39,409 nucleotides of DNA from Phenylobacterium sp. GTDB taxonomy: Bacteria; Pseudomonadota; Alphaproteobacteria; Caulobacterales; Caulobacteraceae. Where the stretch lies: the NCBI RefSeq assembly GCF_024508875.1, contig NZ_JANINU010000112.1, positions 1-39,409 on the forward strand. The letters are read 5' to 3'. The position numbers were made by a program, and so were the translations under genes. The notes beneath the pieces are model-generated. The model saw only the letters and a list, made by a program, of their open reading frames with translations, had not been told where the DNA came from and did not search any database. This document shows, piece by piece, positions 31,895 to 39,409 of the stretch. The stretch's first letter is position 1, and the number at the start of each line of letters is the position of its first letter.

Positions 31895-33343
31895 ATGACA
31901 AGGCCCCTGACGCTGCACCCGGATCGGCTGTTCCCGGCCGAGCCCGCGACCCGCGCCGTCGCGCGGCGGCTGTACGCGTGCGTCAAGGCCCTGCCGATCA
32001 TCAGCCCGCATGGCCACACCGACCCGGAATGGTTCGCCTCGGACGCGCCGTTCGCCAACGCCGCCGAATTGCTGCTGGCGCCCGATCATTACCTCTACCG
32101 GATGCTCTATTCGCAGGGCGTGCGGCTGGAGGACCTGGGCGTGCCGTCGCGCAAGGGGCCTGGCGGCGCCGATCCGCGCGCGGCCTGGCGCATCCTGGCG
32201 TCGAATATGCATCTGTTCCGCGGGACCCCGTCGTCGATGTGGCTGAACCATGTGTTCGCCGAGGTCTTCGGCTTCGAGGTGGCGCTGAGCGCCGAGACCG
32301 CGGACCTCTACTTCGACCGCATCGGCGAGGCGCTGGCGACGCCGGCGTTCCGGCCGCGGGCGCTGTTCGAGCGGTTCAACATCGAGCTGATCGCCACCAC
32401 CGAGGCGCCGACCGATCCGCTGACGCACCACAGGGCGATGCGCGCGTCGGGCTGGAAGGGGCGGGTGGTCACGGCCTATCGCCCGGACCCGGTGGTGGAT
32501 CCCGAGCACGAGGATTTCCAGTCCGAGATCGAGCGGTTCGGCGCGATCAGCGGCGAGGATGTGCGGTCCTGGACGGGCTACCTGCGAGCCCACCGCGTGC
32601 GCCGGCAGGCGTTCATGGAGATGGGGGCCACCTCCACCGACCATGGGCATCCGACGGCGCAGACCGCCGACCTCTCGGAGGCCCAGGCCGAGGCGCTGTT
32701 CCGCAAGGTGCTGGACGGGGTCTTCACGCCAGCGGACGCCGAACTGTTCCGGGCGCAGATGCTGACCGAGATGGCGAAGATGAGCCTGGACGACGGGCTG
32801 GTCATGCAGATCCATCCCGGCAGCTTCCGCAACCACAACCGCTGGCTCCACGGGGCGTTCGGCCGCGACAAGGGCGCCGACATCCCCACGCGCACGGACT
32901 ATGTGCGGGCGCTGAAGCCGCTGCTGGACAGGTTCGGCAACGATCCGCGGCTGTCGGTGATCGTCTTCACGCTGGACGAGAGCGCCTATGCCCGAGAGCT
33001 GGCCCCGCTGGCCGGCCACTATCCGGTGCTGAAGCTGGGTCCGTCCTGGTGGTTCCACGACAGCCCGGAGGGGATGCGCCGCTTCCGCGAGCAGACCACC
33101 GAGACGGCGGGCTTCTACAACACCGTCGGCTTCAACGACGACACGCGGGCGTTCCTGTCGATCCCGGCGCGGCACGACGTGGCCCGGCGGGTGGACGCGG
33201 GCTTCCTGGCGCGGCTGGTGACCGAGCACCGCCTGGACGAGGACGAGGCGGCCGAGACCATCGTCGACCTGGCCTACAACCTGCCCAAGCGGGCCTACAA
33301 ACTTGACGAGCCGGCGGCCCAGCGCGCGCCCGACCCGGCCTGA
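31895..33343 (+). CDS. uxaC: Uronate isomerase
   Basis: Converts D-galacturonate to D-tagaturonate and D-glucuronate to D-fructuronate. The 482-residue protein belongs to the amidohydrolase superfamily, with [11 protein letters not shown] near residue 35 giving the HxH metal site. Other family blocks are [61 protein letters not shown] and [11 protein letters not shown]. The start was set at the ATG at 31895 with GGGAGGACC upstream; the ORF extension to 31757 would run through the operators. First gene of a five-gene operon ending with kdgK, followed by kduI after 14 bases. Operator 5 lies just upstream. Confidence 0.97.
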   Translation: MTRPLTLHPDRLFPAEPATRAVARRLYACVKALPIISPHGHTDPEWFASDAPFANAAELLLAPDHYLYRMLYSQGVRLEDLGVPSRKGPGGADPRAAWRILASNMHLFRGTPSSMWLNHVFAEVFGFEVALSAETADLYFDRIGEALATPAFRPRALFERFNIELIATTEAPTDPLTHHRAMRASGWKGRVVTAYRPDPVVDPEHEDFQSEIERFGAISGEDVRSWTGYLRAHRVRRQAFMEMGATSTDHGHPTAQTADLSEAQAEALFRKVLDGVFTPADAELFRAQMLTEMAKMSLDDGLVMQIHPGSFRNHNRWLHGAFGRDKGADIPTRTDYVRALKPLLDRFGNDPRLSVIVFTLDESAYARELAPLAGHYPVLKLGPSWWFHDSPEGMRRFREQTTETAGFYNTVGFNDDTRAFLSIPARHDVARRVDAGFLARLVTEHRLDEDEAAETIVDLAYNLPKRAYKLDEPAAQRAPDPA

Positions 33344-33357
33344 CGGGAGGAGCCTTC

Positions 33358-34194
33358 GTGTTCAAGCGGATCTACCACGCCACCCACCCCGACATGATGG
33401 AGGGGGTCGACAACGAGACCCTGCGCCAGCGCTATCTGGTCCAGGACCTGTTCGCCGCCGGGCAGGTGGTGCTGAACTACACCCACTACGAGCGCTTCGT
33501 GATCGGCGGCGCAGCCCCCGCCAAGGGCGCCGTGCGCCTGCCGGACCAGACCGAGCCGGAAAGCGCCAAGGGCCATCCGTTCCTCGAACGGCGCGAGATG
33601 GGGATCATCAACGTCTCGGACGTGGCCGGCAAGGTGACGGTGGACGGGACGGACTATGACATGGCCCCCAAGGACTGCCTCTATGTGACCATGGGCGCGA
33701 AGGACGTGAGCTTCGAAGGCGAGGGCGCGCGCTTCTACCTCGTCTCCACGCCGGCTCATGCGGCCTTCGAGACGAAGAAGCTGTCGATCGCCGACGCCGT
33801 GCCGCTGGAGCGGGGCGCGCTGGAGACCTCGAACGAGCGGACGATCTACCAGCTCGTGGTGCCGCAGACCTGCAAGTCGGCGCAGCTTCTGCTGGGGCTG
33901 ACGATCCTCAACACCGGCAGCGTCTGGAACACCATGCCGCCGCACCTGCACGACCGCCGCAGCGAGATCTATTTCTACTTCGGCCTGGGCGAGAACGACC
34001 GCGTCTTCCACTTCATGGGCGAGCCGGACAACGCCCGCCACATCGTCATGGCGAACGAAGAGGCCGTGATGTCGCCGCCGTGGTCGATCCACATGGGCTC
34101 GGGCACGTCGAACTACGCCTTCATCTGGGCGATGGGCGGCGAGAACCTCGACTACACCGACATGAACGTCCTCGACATCTGCCAGCTCAAGTAG
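33358..34194 (+). CDS. kduI: 5-keto-4-deoxyuronate isomerase
   Basis: Isomerises 5-keto-4-deoxyuronate, from unsaturated pectin fragments, to 2,5-diketo-3-deoxygluconate in the cytosol. The 278-residue cupin-type protein has all zinc ligands: His196 and His198 in PPHLHDRR, Glu203 in RSEIYFYF and His245 in PWSIHMG, which match the numbering I know for E. coli KduI. The start is GTG at 33358 with GGAGGAGCC upstream. Its stop abuts the kduD ATG directly (TAGATG). Its presence means that lyase products are expected as well as GH28 products, although no pectate lyase is in the window. Confidence 0.97.
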   Translation: MFKRIYHATHPDMMEGVDNETLRQRYLVQDLFAAGQVVLNYTHYERFVIGGAAPAKGAVRLPDQTEPESAKGHPFLERREMGIINVSDVAGKVTVDGTDYDMAPKDCLYVTMGAKDVSFEGEGARFYLVSTPAHAAFETKKLSIADAVPLERGALETSNERTIYQLVVPQTCKSAQLLLGLTILNTGSVWNTMPPHLHDRRSEIYFYFGLGENDRVFHFMGEPDNARHIVMANEEAVMSPPWSIHMGSGTSNYAFIWAMGGENLDYTDMNVLDICQLK

Positions 34195-34953
34195 ATGGCG
34201 AGCCCCTTCGATCTCACCGGCCAGGTCGCCCTGGTCACCGGCGCCAATACCGGACTGGGTCAGGCGATCGCCGTGGGCCTGGCGCAGGCGGGAGCGGACA
34301 TCGTCGCCGTCGGTCGCAGCGCGCCGGACGAGACCGCAGAACTGGTCGCCCAGGCCGGCCGTAAGCTGCATGCGGTCAGTGCGGACCTGTCGACGACCGA
34401 GCCGATCGCGCGGGTGGTGTTCGAAGCCTATGCCGCCGCCGGGCGCCTGGACATCCTGGTCAACAACGCCGGCATCATCCGGCGCGCGGACAGCCTCGAC
34501 TTCACGGAAGAGGACTGGGACGCGGTGATGGACACCAACCTGAAGACGGTCTTTTTCCTCAGCCAGGCGGTGGCCAAGCGCTGGGTCGCCGACAAGCGGG
34601 GCGGCAAGATCGTCAACGTCGTTTCGATGCTGAGCTTCCAGGGCGGACTGCGCGTGCCATCCTATACCGCGTCGAAAAGCGGGCTGGCGGGGATCACCAA
34701 GACCCTCTGCAACGAGTGGGCGGCCAAGGGCATTAACGTCAACGGCCTCGCGCCGGGCTACTTCGCAACCAACAACACCGCCGCGCTGCAGGCCGACGAG
34801 ACCCGCAACCAGCAGATCCTCGACCGCATTCCTGCAGGGCGCTGGGGCCAACCCAGCGACTTGGCCGGCGCGGCGGTCTTCCTCGCGAGCCGCGCAGCAG
34901 ATTACATGCACGGCGCCATCGTCCCCGTGGACGGCGGCTGGCTGGCGCGCTGA
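34195..34953 (+). CDS. kduD: 2-deoxy-D-gluconate 3-dehydrogenase
   Basis: SDR that reduces 2,5-diketo-3-deoxygluconate to 2-keto-3-deoxygluconate (KDG). Its 252 residues carry TGANTGLG (15-22), NNAG (90-93), Ser144, and the catalytic Tyr157 and Lys161 in YTASK. The end VPVDGGWLAR is typical of KduD. It starts at the base after the kduI stop, with no ribosome site of its own visible apart from the end of kduI, so it is probably translated by reinitiation. The closely related pair with kduI makes the assignment safe; a generic gluconate SDR is the alternative. Confidence 0.95.
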   Translation: MASPFDLTGQVALVTGANTGLGQAIAVGLAQAGADIVAVGRSAPDETAELVAQAGRKLHAVSADLSTTEPIARVVFEAYAAAGRLDILVNNAGIIRRADSLDFTEEDWDAVMDTNLKTVFFLSQAVAKRWVADKRGGKIVNVVSMLSFQGGLRVPSYTASKSGLAGITKTLCNEWAAKGINVNGLAPGYFATNNTAALQADETRNQQILDRIPAGRWGQPSDLAGAAVFLASRAADYMHGAIVPVDGGWLAR

Positions 34954-34984
34954 GCCGGCTGACAGCGTAGGGAAGGACCGCCCG

Positions 34985-35656
34985 ATGGCCCGCGATCGCC
35001 TCGTCGTGCTGAACGCCATGATGGACCAGGGGGTGATCCCGGTCTTCTATCACCCGGACCCCGAAGTCTGCGTGAAGGCCATCCAGGCCTGCGCGAACGG
35101 CGGGGCGAAGTGCATCGAGTTCACCAACCGCGGCGACTTCGCGAGCCAGGTGTTCCTGGAGGTGACGCGCCACTTCGCCAAGGCCGACCCCAGCGTGATC
35201 ATGGGCGTGGGCTCGATCGTGGATGCGCCGACGGCCGGGATCTACATCGCCAACGGTGCGAACTTCGTGGTCGGGCCGCTGCTGAACCCCGACGTGGCCA
35301 AGGTCTGCAACCGCCGCATGATCGCCTATTCGCCGGGCTGCGGCACGGCCAGCGAGATCGGCCAGGCGCAGGAACTGGGCTGCGAGATCGTCAAGGTGTT
35401 CCCGGGCGGCTCGGTGGGCGGGCCGGAGTTCGTGAAGGCGGTGCTGGGGCCGATGCCCTGGACGAAGATCATGCCCACGGGCGGCGTGGACGTGACCGAG
35501 GCGTCGCTGAAGCCGTGGTTCGACGCCGGCATCGTCGCCTGCGGCATGGGCTCGAACCTGATCACCAAGGCGCTGCTGGACGCCGGCGACTATGCGGGCA
35601 TCGAGGCCCGGGTGCGCGAGACGGTCCGGCTCATCAAGACGATCCGAGGAATGTAG
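34985..35656 (+). CDS. eda: KDPG aldolase family protein
   Basis: Cleaves 2-keto-3-deoxy-6-phosphogluconate to pyruvate and glyceraldehyde-3-phosphate. The 223-residue class I aldolase has Glu45 and Arg49 in IEFTNRG, GVGSIVDA, and the Schiff-base Lys137 in EIVKVFPGG, followed by IMPTGGVDV and a phosphate-binding glycine-rich end. The start ATG at 34985 has GGAAGG upstream. Its stop abuts the kdgK start (TAGATG). A genome of this type normally has another eda with edd for the Entner-Doudoroff path, so this copy is probably the uronate-dedicated one; this is an inference. Confidence 0.94.
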   Translation: MARDRLVVLNAMMDQGVIPVFYHPDPEVCVKAIQACANGGAKCIEFTNRGDFASQVFLEVTRHFAKADPSVIMGVGSIVDAPTAGIYIANGANFVVGPLLNPDVAKVCNRRMIAYSPGCGTASEIGQAQELGCEIVKVFPGGSVGGPEFVKAVLGPMPWTKIMPTGGVDVTEASLKPWFDAGIVACGMGSNLITKALLDAGDYAGIEARVRETVRLIKTIRGM

Positions 35657-36727
35657 ATGACCAGCGGGGGGCTCGTGATCCGGCCGGCGGCGGACTGTCG
35701 CTGGGACTGCGCGGCCCTCGGCGAGGTCATGCTGCGCTTCGATCCGGGCGAGGGGCGGGTGCGCAACGCCCGCAGCTTCCAGGTCTGGGAAGGCGGTGGT
35801 GAGTACAACGTGGTCCGCGCGCTGCGGAAGGCGTTCGGCCTGCGCGCGACCGTGGTCACCGCGTTCCCGGACAACGACGTGGGCAAGCTGGCCGAGGACC
35901 TGATCCTGCAGGGCGGCGTGGACGTCGGCCACGTGATGTGGCGGCCCTACGATGGGGTCGGCCGCAATACCCGGGTCGGCCTGAATTTCACCGAGCGCGG
36001 CTTCGGCCTGCGGCCGGCGCTAGGCGTTTCGGACCGCGGGCATTCGGCGGCGTCGCAGATCGCGCCGGGCGAGGCCGACTGGGACGGGCTGTTCGGGACC
36101 GAGGGCGTTCGCTGGTTCCACACCGGCGGCATCTTCGCCGCGCTGGCGCCGCAGACGCCGGAGGTGGTGCTGGAGGCGGTGCGCGCCGCCAGGCGCCACG
36201 GCACGGTGGTGTCGTTCGACCTGAACTACCGCGCCTCGCTCTGGAACGCCCTGGGCGATCCCAAGGCGGTGCAGGCGATGAACCGCGAAATCGCGCGCCA
36301 CGTCGATGTGATGTTCGGCGACCCGTCGGGCTTCAAGGCCTGCCTCGGCTACGACGCGCCGGCGGACTTCCCGGCGTTCGCGGCGGCCGTCGCGGGCGAG
36401 TTCGGCTTCAAGGTGGTGGCCAGCACCCGTCGCACAGCGCAATCGGCCAGCGCCAACGACTGGGGCGCGGTGCTGTGGGCGGGCGGCGAGGTGGTGGCGT
36501 CGGTCACCCGCGAGAACCTCGACATCCTGGACCGCGTGGGCGGCGGCGACGCCTTTGCGTCCGGCGTCGCGTATGCGCTGTTGCAGGGCTTGGGGCCACA
36601 GGCGGCGGTGGACTATGGCGCGGCGCACGGCGCGCTGGCCATGACCACGCCCGGCGACGCTTCGATGGTGGACGTGCGCGAGATCGAGGCGGCGATCGGC
36701 GCCCGGGGCGCATCGGTGATCCGCTGA
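35657..36727 (+). CDS. kdgK: 2-keto-3-deoxygluconate kinase (PfkB family)
   Basis: Phosphorylates KDG to KDPG with ATP. The 356-residue ribokinase-fold protein has GEVMLRFDPGEG near residues 22-33, the substrate-binding GGGEYNVVRAL (46-56), FDLNYRASLW (187-196) and the ATP/catalytic motif DRVGGGDAFASG with Asp298 as base. It is somewhat longer than E. coli KdgK (about 310). The start ATG follows the aldolase stop directly. Last gene of the uxaC operon; a 71-base gap separates it from the antiporter gene, which has its own ribosome site. Confidence 0.94.
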   Translation: MTSGGLVIRPAADCRWDCAALGEVMLRFDPGEGRVRNARSFQVWEGGGEYNVVRALRKAFGLRATVVTAFPDNDVGKLAEDLILQGGVDVGHVMWRPYDGVGRNTRVGLNFTERGFGLRPALGVSDRGHSAASQIAPGEADWDGLFGTEGVRWFHTGGIFAALAPQTPEVVLEAVRAARRHGTVVSFDLNYRASLWNALGDPKAVQAMNREIARHVDVMFGDPSGFKACLGYDAPADFPAFAAAVAGEFGFKVVASTRRTAQSASANDWGAVLWAGGEVVASVTRENLDILDRVGGGDAFASGVAYALLQGLGPQAAVDYGAAHGALAMTTPGDASMVDVREIEAAIGARGASVIR

Positions 36728-36798
36728 CGCAAGCGTGACCGGCCGCCTGGGCTGACGCTGCGGCGAGTCTGCTATCAGGACGTCCCCAAGGAGGCGCC

Positions 36799-38430
36799 TT
36801 GAGTTCCGTCGGTACGATCCTGTTCCTGCTGCTGGCCGTGGTGGTCAGCGGCTCGCTGGCGCGGCTGACGCGCCTGCCGCTTCCGCTGGTGCAGATCGGG
36901 CTGGGCGCGCTCATTGCACTTTCGATCGTGCCCACGGTCGAGCTGGAACCGGACCTGTTCTTCCTGCTCTTCCTGCCGCCGCTGCTGTTCCTGGACGGAT
37001 GGCGGATCCCCAAGGACGATCTGCTGCGCGACCGCGCGACGGTGCTGGAGCTGGCCATCGGCCTGGTGATCCTGACGGTCGTCGGGGTCGGCTTCCTGAT
37101 CCACTGGCTGATCCCGGCCATGCCGCTGCCGGTGGCCTTCGCCCTGGCGGCCGTGGTTTCGCCCACCGACCCCATCGCGGTGTCGGCCATCGCCTCGCGC
37201 ACGCCGCTGCCCAAGCGGGTGATGCACATCCTGGAGGGGGAGTCGCTGCTGAACGACGCCTCCGGCCTGGTCTGCATGCGCTTCGCGGTGGCGGCGATGC
37301 TGACGGGCGCCTTCGTTCTGCAGGAGGCGGCGGTCACTTTCGCCTGGCTGGCGCTGGGCGGCATCGCCATCGGCGTCGTCTTCACCTGGTCGATCTCCTA
37401 CACCAAGCAGTGGATTACCAATCGCCTGGGCGAGGACACCAGCGCCCAGATCCTGATCAGCCTGCTGATCCCCTTCGGGGCCTACATGCTGGCCGAACAC
37501 TTCCATTGCTCAGGCATCCTGGCGGCGGTGGCCGCCGGCGTGACCATGGGGTTCACCGAGCAGACCGGCCAGGCGCTGGCCGTCACCCGCGTGCGCCGGG
37601 CGGCGGTATGGGACGTGGTGCAGTTCGCCGCCAACGGCATCATCTTCGTGCTGCTGGGCGAGCAGATGCCCGGCCTGTGGAACTCGGCCAGCGAGACGGT
37701 GCTGGCGACGGGCCACGCCGAGCCCTGGTGGCTGGCCGTCTATGTGCTGGCGATCAGCGTCGCGCTCGGCGCCATGCGCTTCGCCTGGGTGTGGGCGTCC
37801 CTTCGCCTGACGCTGTTCAAGGCGCGCCGGCGGGGGGAGCGGCCGCCGAAGGCGAACTGGCGGTTGGTGGCGGCCATGTCGCTGGCGGGGGTGCGCGGCG
37901 CTATCACCCTCGCGGGCGTGCTCACCCTGCCGCTGACGCTGAACGACGGGACGCCGTTCCCCGCGCGAGACCTGGCTATCGTGCTATCGGCCGGCGTGAT
38001 CCTGGTGTCGCTGGTGGTGGCGAGCGTGGGCCTGCCGCGGGTGCTGCGGGGCCTGGAGCTGCCGCCCGAACCGTCGCGGCAGACCGAGATCGACCGCACG
38101 CGGCTGGCCGCCGCCCAGGCCGCCATCCAGGCGATCGAGGACGAGCAGCACGCCCTGGGCGCCGGGCAGGCCGACGCCGACCTCTACACCGAGGCGTCGG
38201 TGCGGATCATGGAGCTGTACCGCGCCCGCATCGACGGGCGGCTGGAGAGCCCGGAATCGGCCGCGATCCAGCGCAAGCTCGAACAGGTGGAGCGCCAGCT
38301 TCGGCTCGTCGGCCTACGGGCCGAGCGGGACGAAATCTACCGGCGCATCCGGGCGCGCGAGATCGAGGACGAGGTCGGCCGCAAACTGGTCCGCGACATC
38401 GACCTGATGGAAGCCCGCTACACCGGCTGA
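36799..38430 (+). CDS. CPA1-family Na+/H+ antiporter
   Basis: A 543-residue inner-membrane monovalent cation/proton antiporter. About twelve hydrophobic segments cover residues 1-430. The ion-binding region is clear: VVSPTDPIAVSAIASRTPLP and LEGESLLNDASGLV, with SLAGVRGAITLAGVLTLPL later. A charged cytosolic tail of about 120 residues follows, rich in Glu and Arg and probably helical. The start is a TTG at 36799, supported by AAGGAGGCG just upstream. It follows kdgK on the same strand and may be partly co-transcribed, but function gives no direct link beyond possible ion balance during uronate uptake. Confidence 0.94.
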   Translation: MSSVGTILFLLLAVVVSGSLARLTRLPLPLVQIGLGALIALSIVPTVELEPDLFFLLFLPPLLFLDGWRIPKDDLLRDRATVLELAIGLVILTVVGVGFLIHWLIPAMPLPVAFALAAVVSPTDPIAVSAIASRTPLPKRVMHILEGESLLNDASGLVCMRFAVAAMLTGAFVLQEAAVTFAWLALGGIAIGVVFTWSISYTKQWITNRLGEDTSAQILISLLIPFGAYMLAEHFHCSGILAAVAAGVTMGFTEQTGQALAVTRVRRAAVWDVVQFAANGIIFVLLGEQMPGLWNSASETVLATGHAEPWWLAVYVLAISVALGAMRFAWVWASLRLTLFKARRRGERPPKANWRLVAAMSLAGVRGAITLAGVLTLPLTLNDGTPFPARDLAIVLSAGVILVSLVVASVGLPRVLRGLELPPEPSRQTEIDRTRLAAAQAAIQAIEDEQHALGAGQADADLYTEASVRIMELYRARIDGRLESPESAAIQRKLEQVERQLRLVGLRAERDEIYRRIRAREIEDEVGRKLVRDIDLMEARYTG

Positions 38431-38526
38431 CGGCCGGGACCAAGGGGCGCCGCACTGGGGCCCCTGGATCCTGGCGCTATGCTCGCAAGCGAGCTTCCTG
38501 CCGGGCTTACAGGTCCTTGTTCTGCG

Positions 38527-38694
38527 CTAAGCGGCGCCCTGCGCCTCGGCGATCTGTTCCTTCAGCCTGAGCTTTCGCCGCTTCATCGCCTGGAGCGCCG
38601 CCGCGTCCGCCTCGGGCCGCCGCTGCTCGTCGTGGATCTGCGCGTCGAGCTCGCGGTGCTTGCGGGTCAGTTGCAGGACGTGGGCGCTCTTCAT
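38527..38694 (-). CDS. DUF465 (YdcH-like) small helical protein
   Basis: A 55-residue protein starting MKSAHVLQLTRKHRELDAQI, with a long basic amphipathic helix and KRRKLRLKEQI near the end. This is the DUF465/YdcH pattern, a small helical hairpin common in alphaproteobacteria with no assigned function. The start ATG at 38694 has AGAGGAAG upstream. A longer overlapping ORF running to 38928 has no support for its upstream part, which crosses the end of the carboxylesterase gene. It converges with the antiporter gene, with 96 bases between. Confidence 0.85.
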   Translation of the reverse strand: MKSAHVLQLTRKHRELDAQIHDEQRRPEADAAALQAMKRRKLRLKEQIAEAQGAA

Positions 38695-38809
38695 CGGCGG
38701 CTTCCTCTGCTGTGCCGGCGCGCCATCGCGCCGACGGGCAGGGGAAGGTTGCGCCCGGAAGGTAGGCCAAAGATTGACGACCGGCGCCTGCGCGCTCCTG
38801 CCGCAGGCC

Positions 38810-39409
38810 TCAGGTCCCGGCCTGGATGAACGGGACCTTTTCGAACAGGCGCCGCTCGGCCCCGCGCGGGTCGTCGGCGAGCTTCGACGGCGTGTCGAAC
38901 ACCATGGTCTGGCGGCGCGGCAGGCCATATGGCTCCCAGCGCGGGATAGCCATGCAGTTCGGATCGCCGCGCCTGGCGAAGGCGAGGAAGGCCTCGCTCA
39001 TCTGGTCGGCCATCGACTGGGCCGTGGGGCCGATTGCAGTGGCTCCGGGCTTGGCGATGTTGTCGAAGACGAATTGGATGTCGCTGGCGTGCGGCGCGCC
39101 GAACTTGCCGCCGTCCTTCGGCGTGGCCCAGTCGAGCTGGTAGGCCCAGGCCGGCGCGCCGGACTTGGCGCGCTCCTCCACCTCGATGATCGCGCCGCGC
39201 CAGGACCGGGCGGCGGTGGTGGCGGCGAACAGCACGTCGCTGGCGCTATAGGCCGGGTAGAGGCGGCGGTACTCGGCGATGACGGTGACCGGGTCGATGT
39301 CGACCCGCATGTGCGCCTGGTTGAGCTTGGCGGGGAGGCCGCCCCAGTCGACGGAGAAGTTCGACGGGTCGCCGCCCAGGAAGGCGCGGGTCTCGTCGTG
39401 GGTGTTGCC
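38810..39409 (-). CDS. Carboxylesterase type B, C-terminal part; 5' end outside window
   Basis: The reading frame is open to the window edge and gives about 199 residues. GNTHDETRAFLGGDP at the edge matches the conserved carboxylesterase block after the acid residue region, and FGAPHASDIQFVFDN holds the catalytic His. FARRGDPN and WEPYGLPRRQTMVFD are also typical of the C-terminus. The nucleophile GESAG and the N-terminus are beyond the window. It is a serine hydrolase acting on an ester, probably exported in this family, but the signal cannot be seen. The stop is TGA at 38810-38812. Confidence 0.92.
   Translation of the reverse strand, partial: GNTHDETRAFLGGDPSNFSVDWGGLPAKLNQAHMRVDIDPVTVIAEYRRLYPAYSASDVLFAATTAARSWRGAIIEVEERAKSGAPAWAYQLDWATPKDGGKFGAPHASDIQFVFDNIAKPGATAIGPTAQSMADQMSEAFLAFARRGDPNCMAIPRWEPYGLPRRQTMVFDTPSKLADDPRGAERRLFEKVPFIQAGT

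Noticed and set aside
38695..38928. N-terminal extension of the DUF465 frame
   Set aside because: It overlaps the carboxylesterase gene, has no conserved sequence, and the ATG at 38694 has a good ribosome site.
1..39409. CRISPR arrays, transposases, phage genes
   Set aside because: No regularly spaced repeats, transposase motifs or phage-type proteins were seen. The only repeat of note is the inverted pair at 29347-29502.

Overview
The window is very GC-rich, densely packed alphaproteobacterial chromosome. TonB-dependent receptors, twin-arginine signal peptides, a DUF465 small protein, the style of the initiator tRNA and the hexuronate gene set point to Caulobacterales (Caulobacter or Phenylobacterium-like). 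Genus is an inference from gene content, not a phylogeny.

Layout. 1-90: 3' end of an initiator tRNA and its terminator. 116-8367: housekeeping and unlinked genes: a small exported protein, pyruvate kinase, a DUF1428 protein, a small membrane protein, a class A penicillin-binding protein, a cNMP-domain/thioredoxin-reductase-like flavoprotein, a PaaG-like crotonase and an SDR. 8513-13491: a TonB receptor and a GH28 polygalacturonase on the minus strand, divergent from a small XRE regulator. 13564-15021: a secreted alpha/beta hydrolase with RTX repeats. 15234-21113: a second TonB receptor, a Tat-exported PQQ dehydrogenase and a Tat-exported tandem EthD-like protein in one operon, facing a GntR/FCD regulator. 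21180-25287: hexuronate reductase and altronate dehydratase, divergent from a LacI regulator. 25298-29512: NhaA, a TetR regulator and a large cytochrome c / copper-monooxygenase fusion. 29513-36727: hexuronate transporter and a 2-keto-4-pentenoate-hydratase-like enzyme, divergent from uxaC-kduI-kduD-eda-kdgK. 36799-39409: a CPA1 antiporter, a DUF465 protein and the end of a carboxylesterase.

How it works together. GH28 would cut pectin or polygalacturonate, receptor 1 would import fragments and the MFS protein would carry uronates across the inner membrane. UxaC, a UxuB/mannitol-dehydrogenase-type reductase and UxaA make 2-keto-3-deoxygluconate (KDG). KduI and KduD make KDG from unsaturated uronates. 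KdgK and Eda finish to pyruvate and glyceraldehyde-3-phosphate. Five copies of a 14-bp palindrome built on ACCGGT sit at the three divergent promoters of this set (receptor/XRE, uxaA/lacI, hydratase-transporter/uxaC). They are most simply operators of the LacI protein at 24235-25287.

The least explained parts are the TonB receptor - PQQ dehydrogenase - tandem EthD module with its own TTGTYNRACAA-type sites, the degenerate-redoxin/cytochrome c/copper-monooxygenase/EF-hand fusion, and the hydratase placed under hexuronate control.
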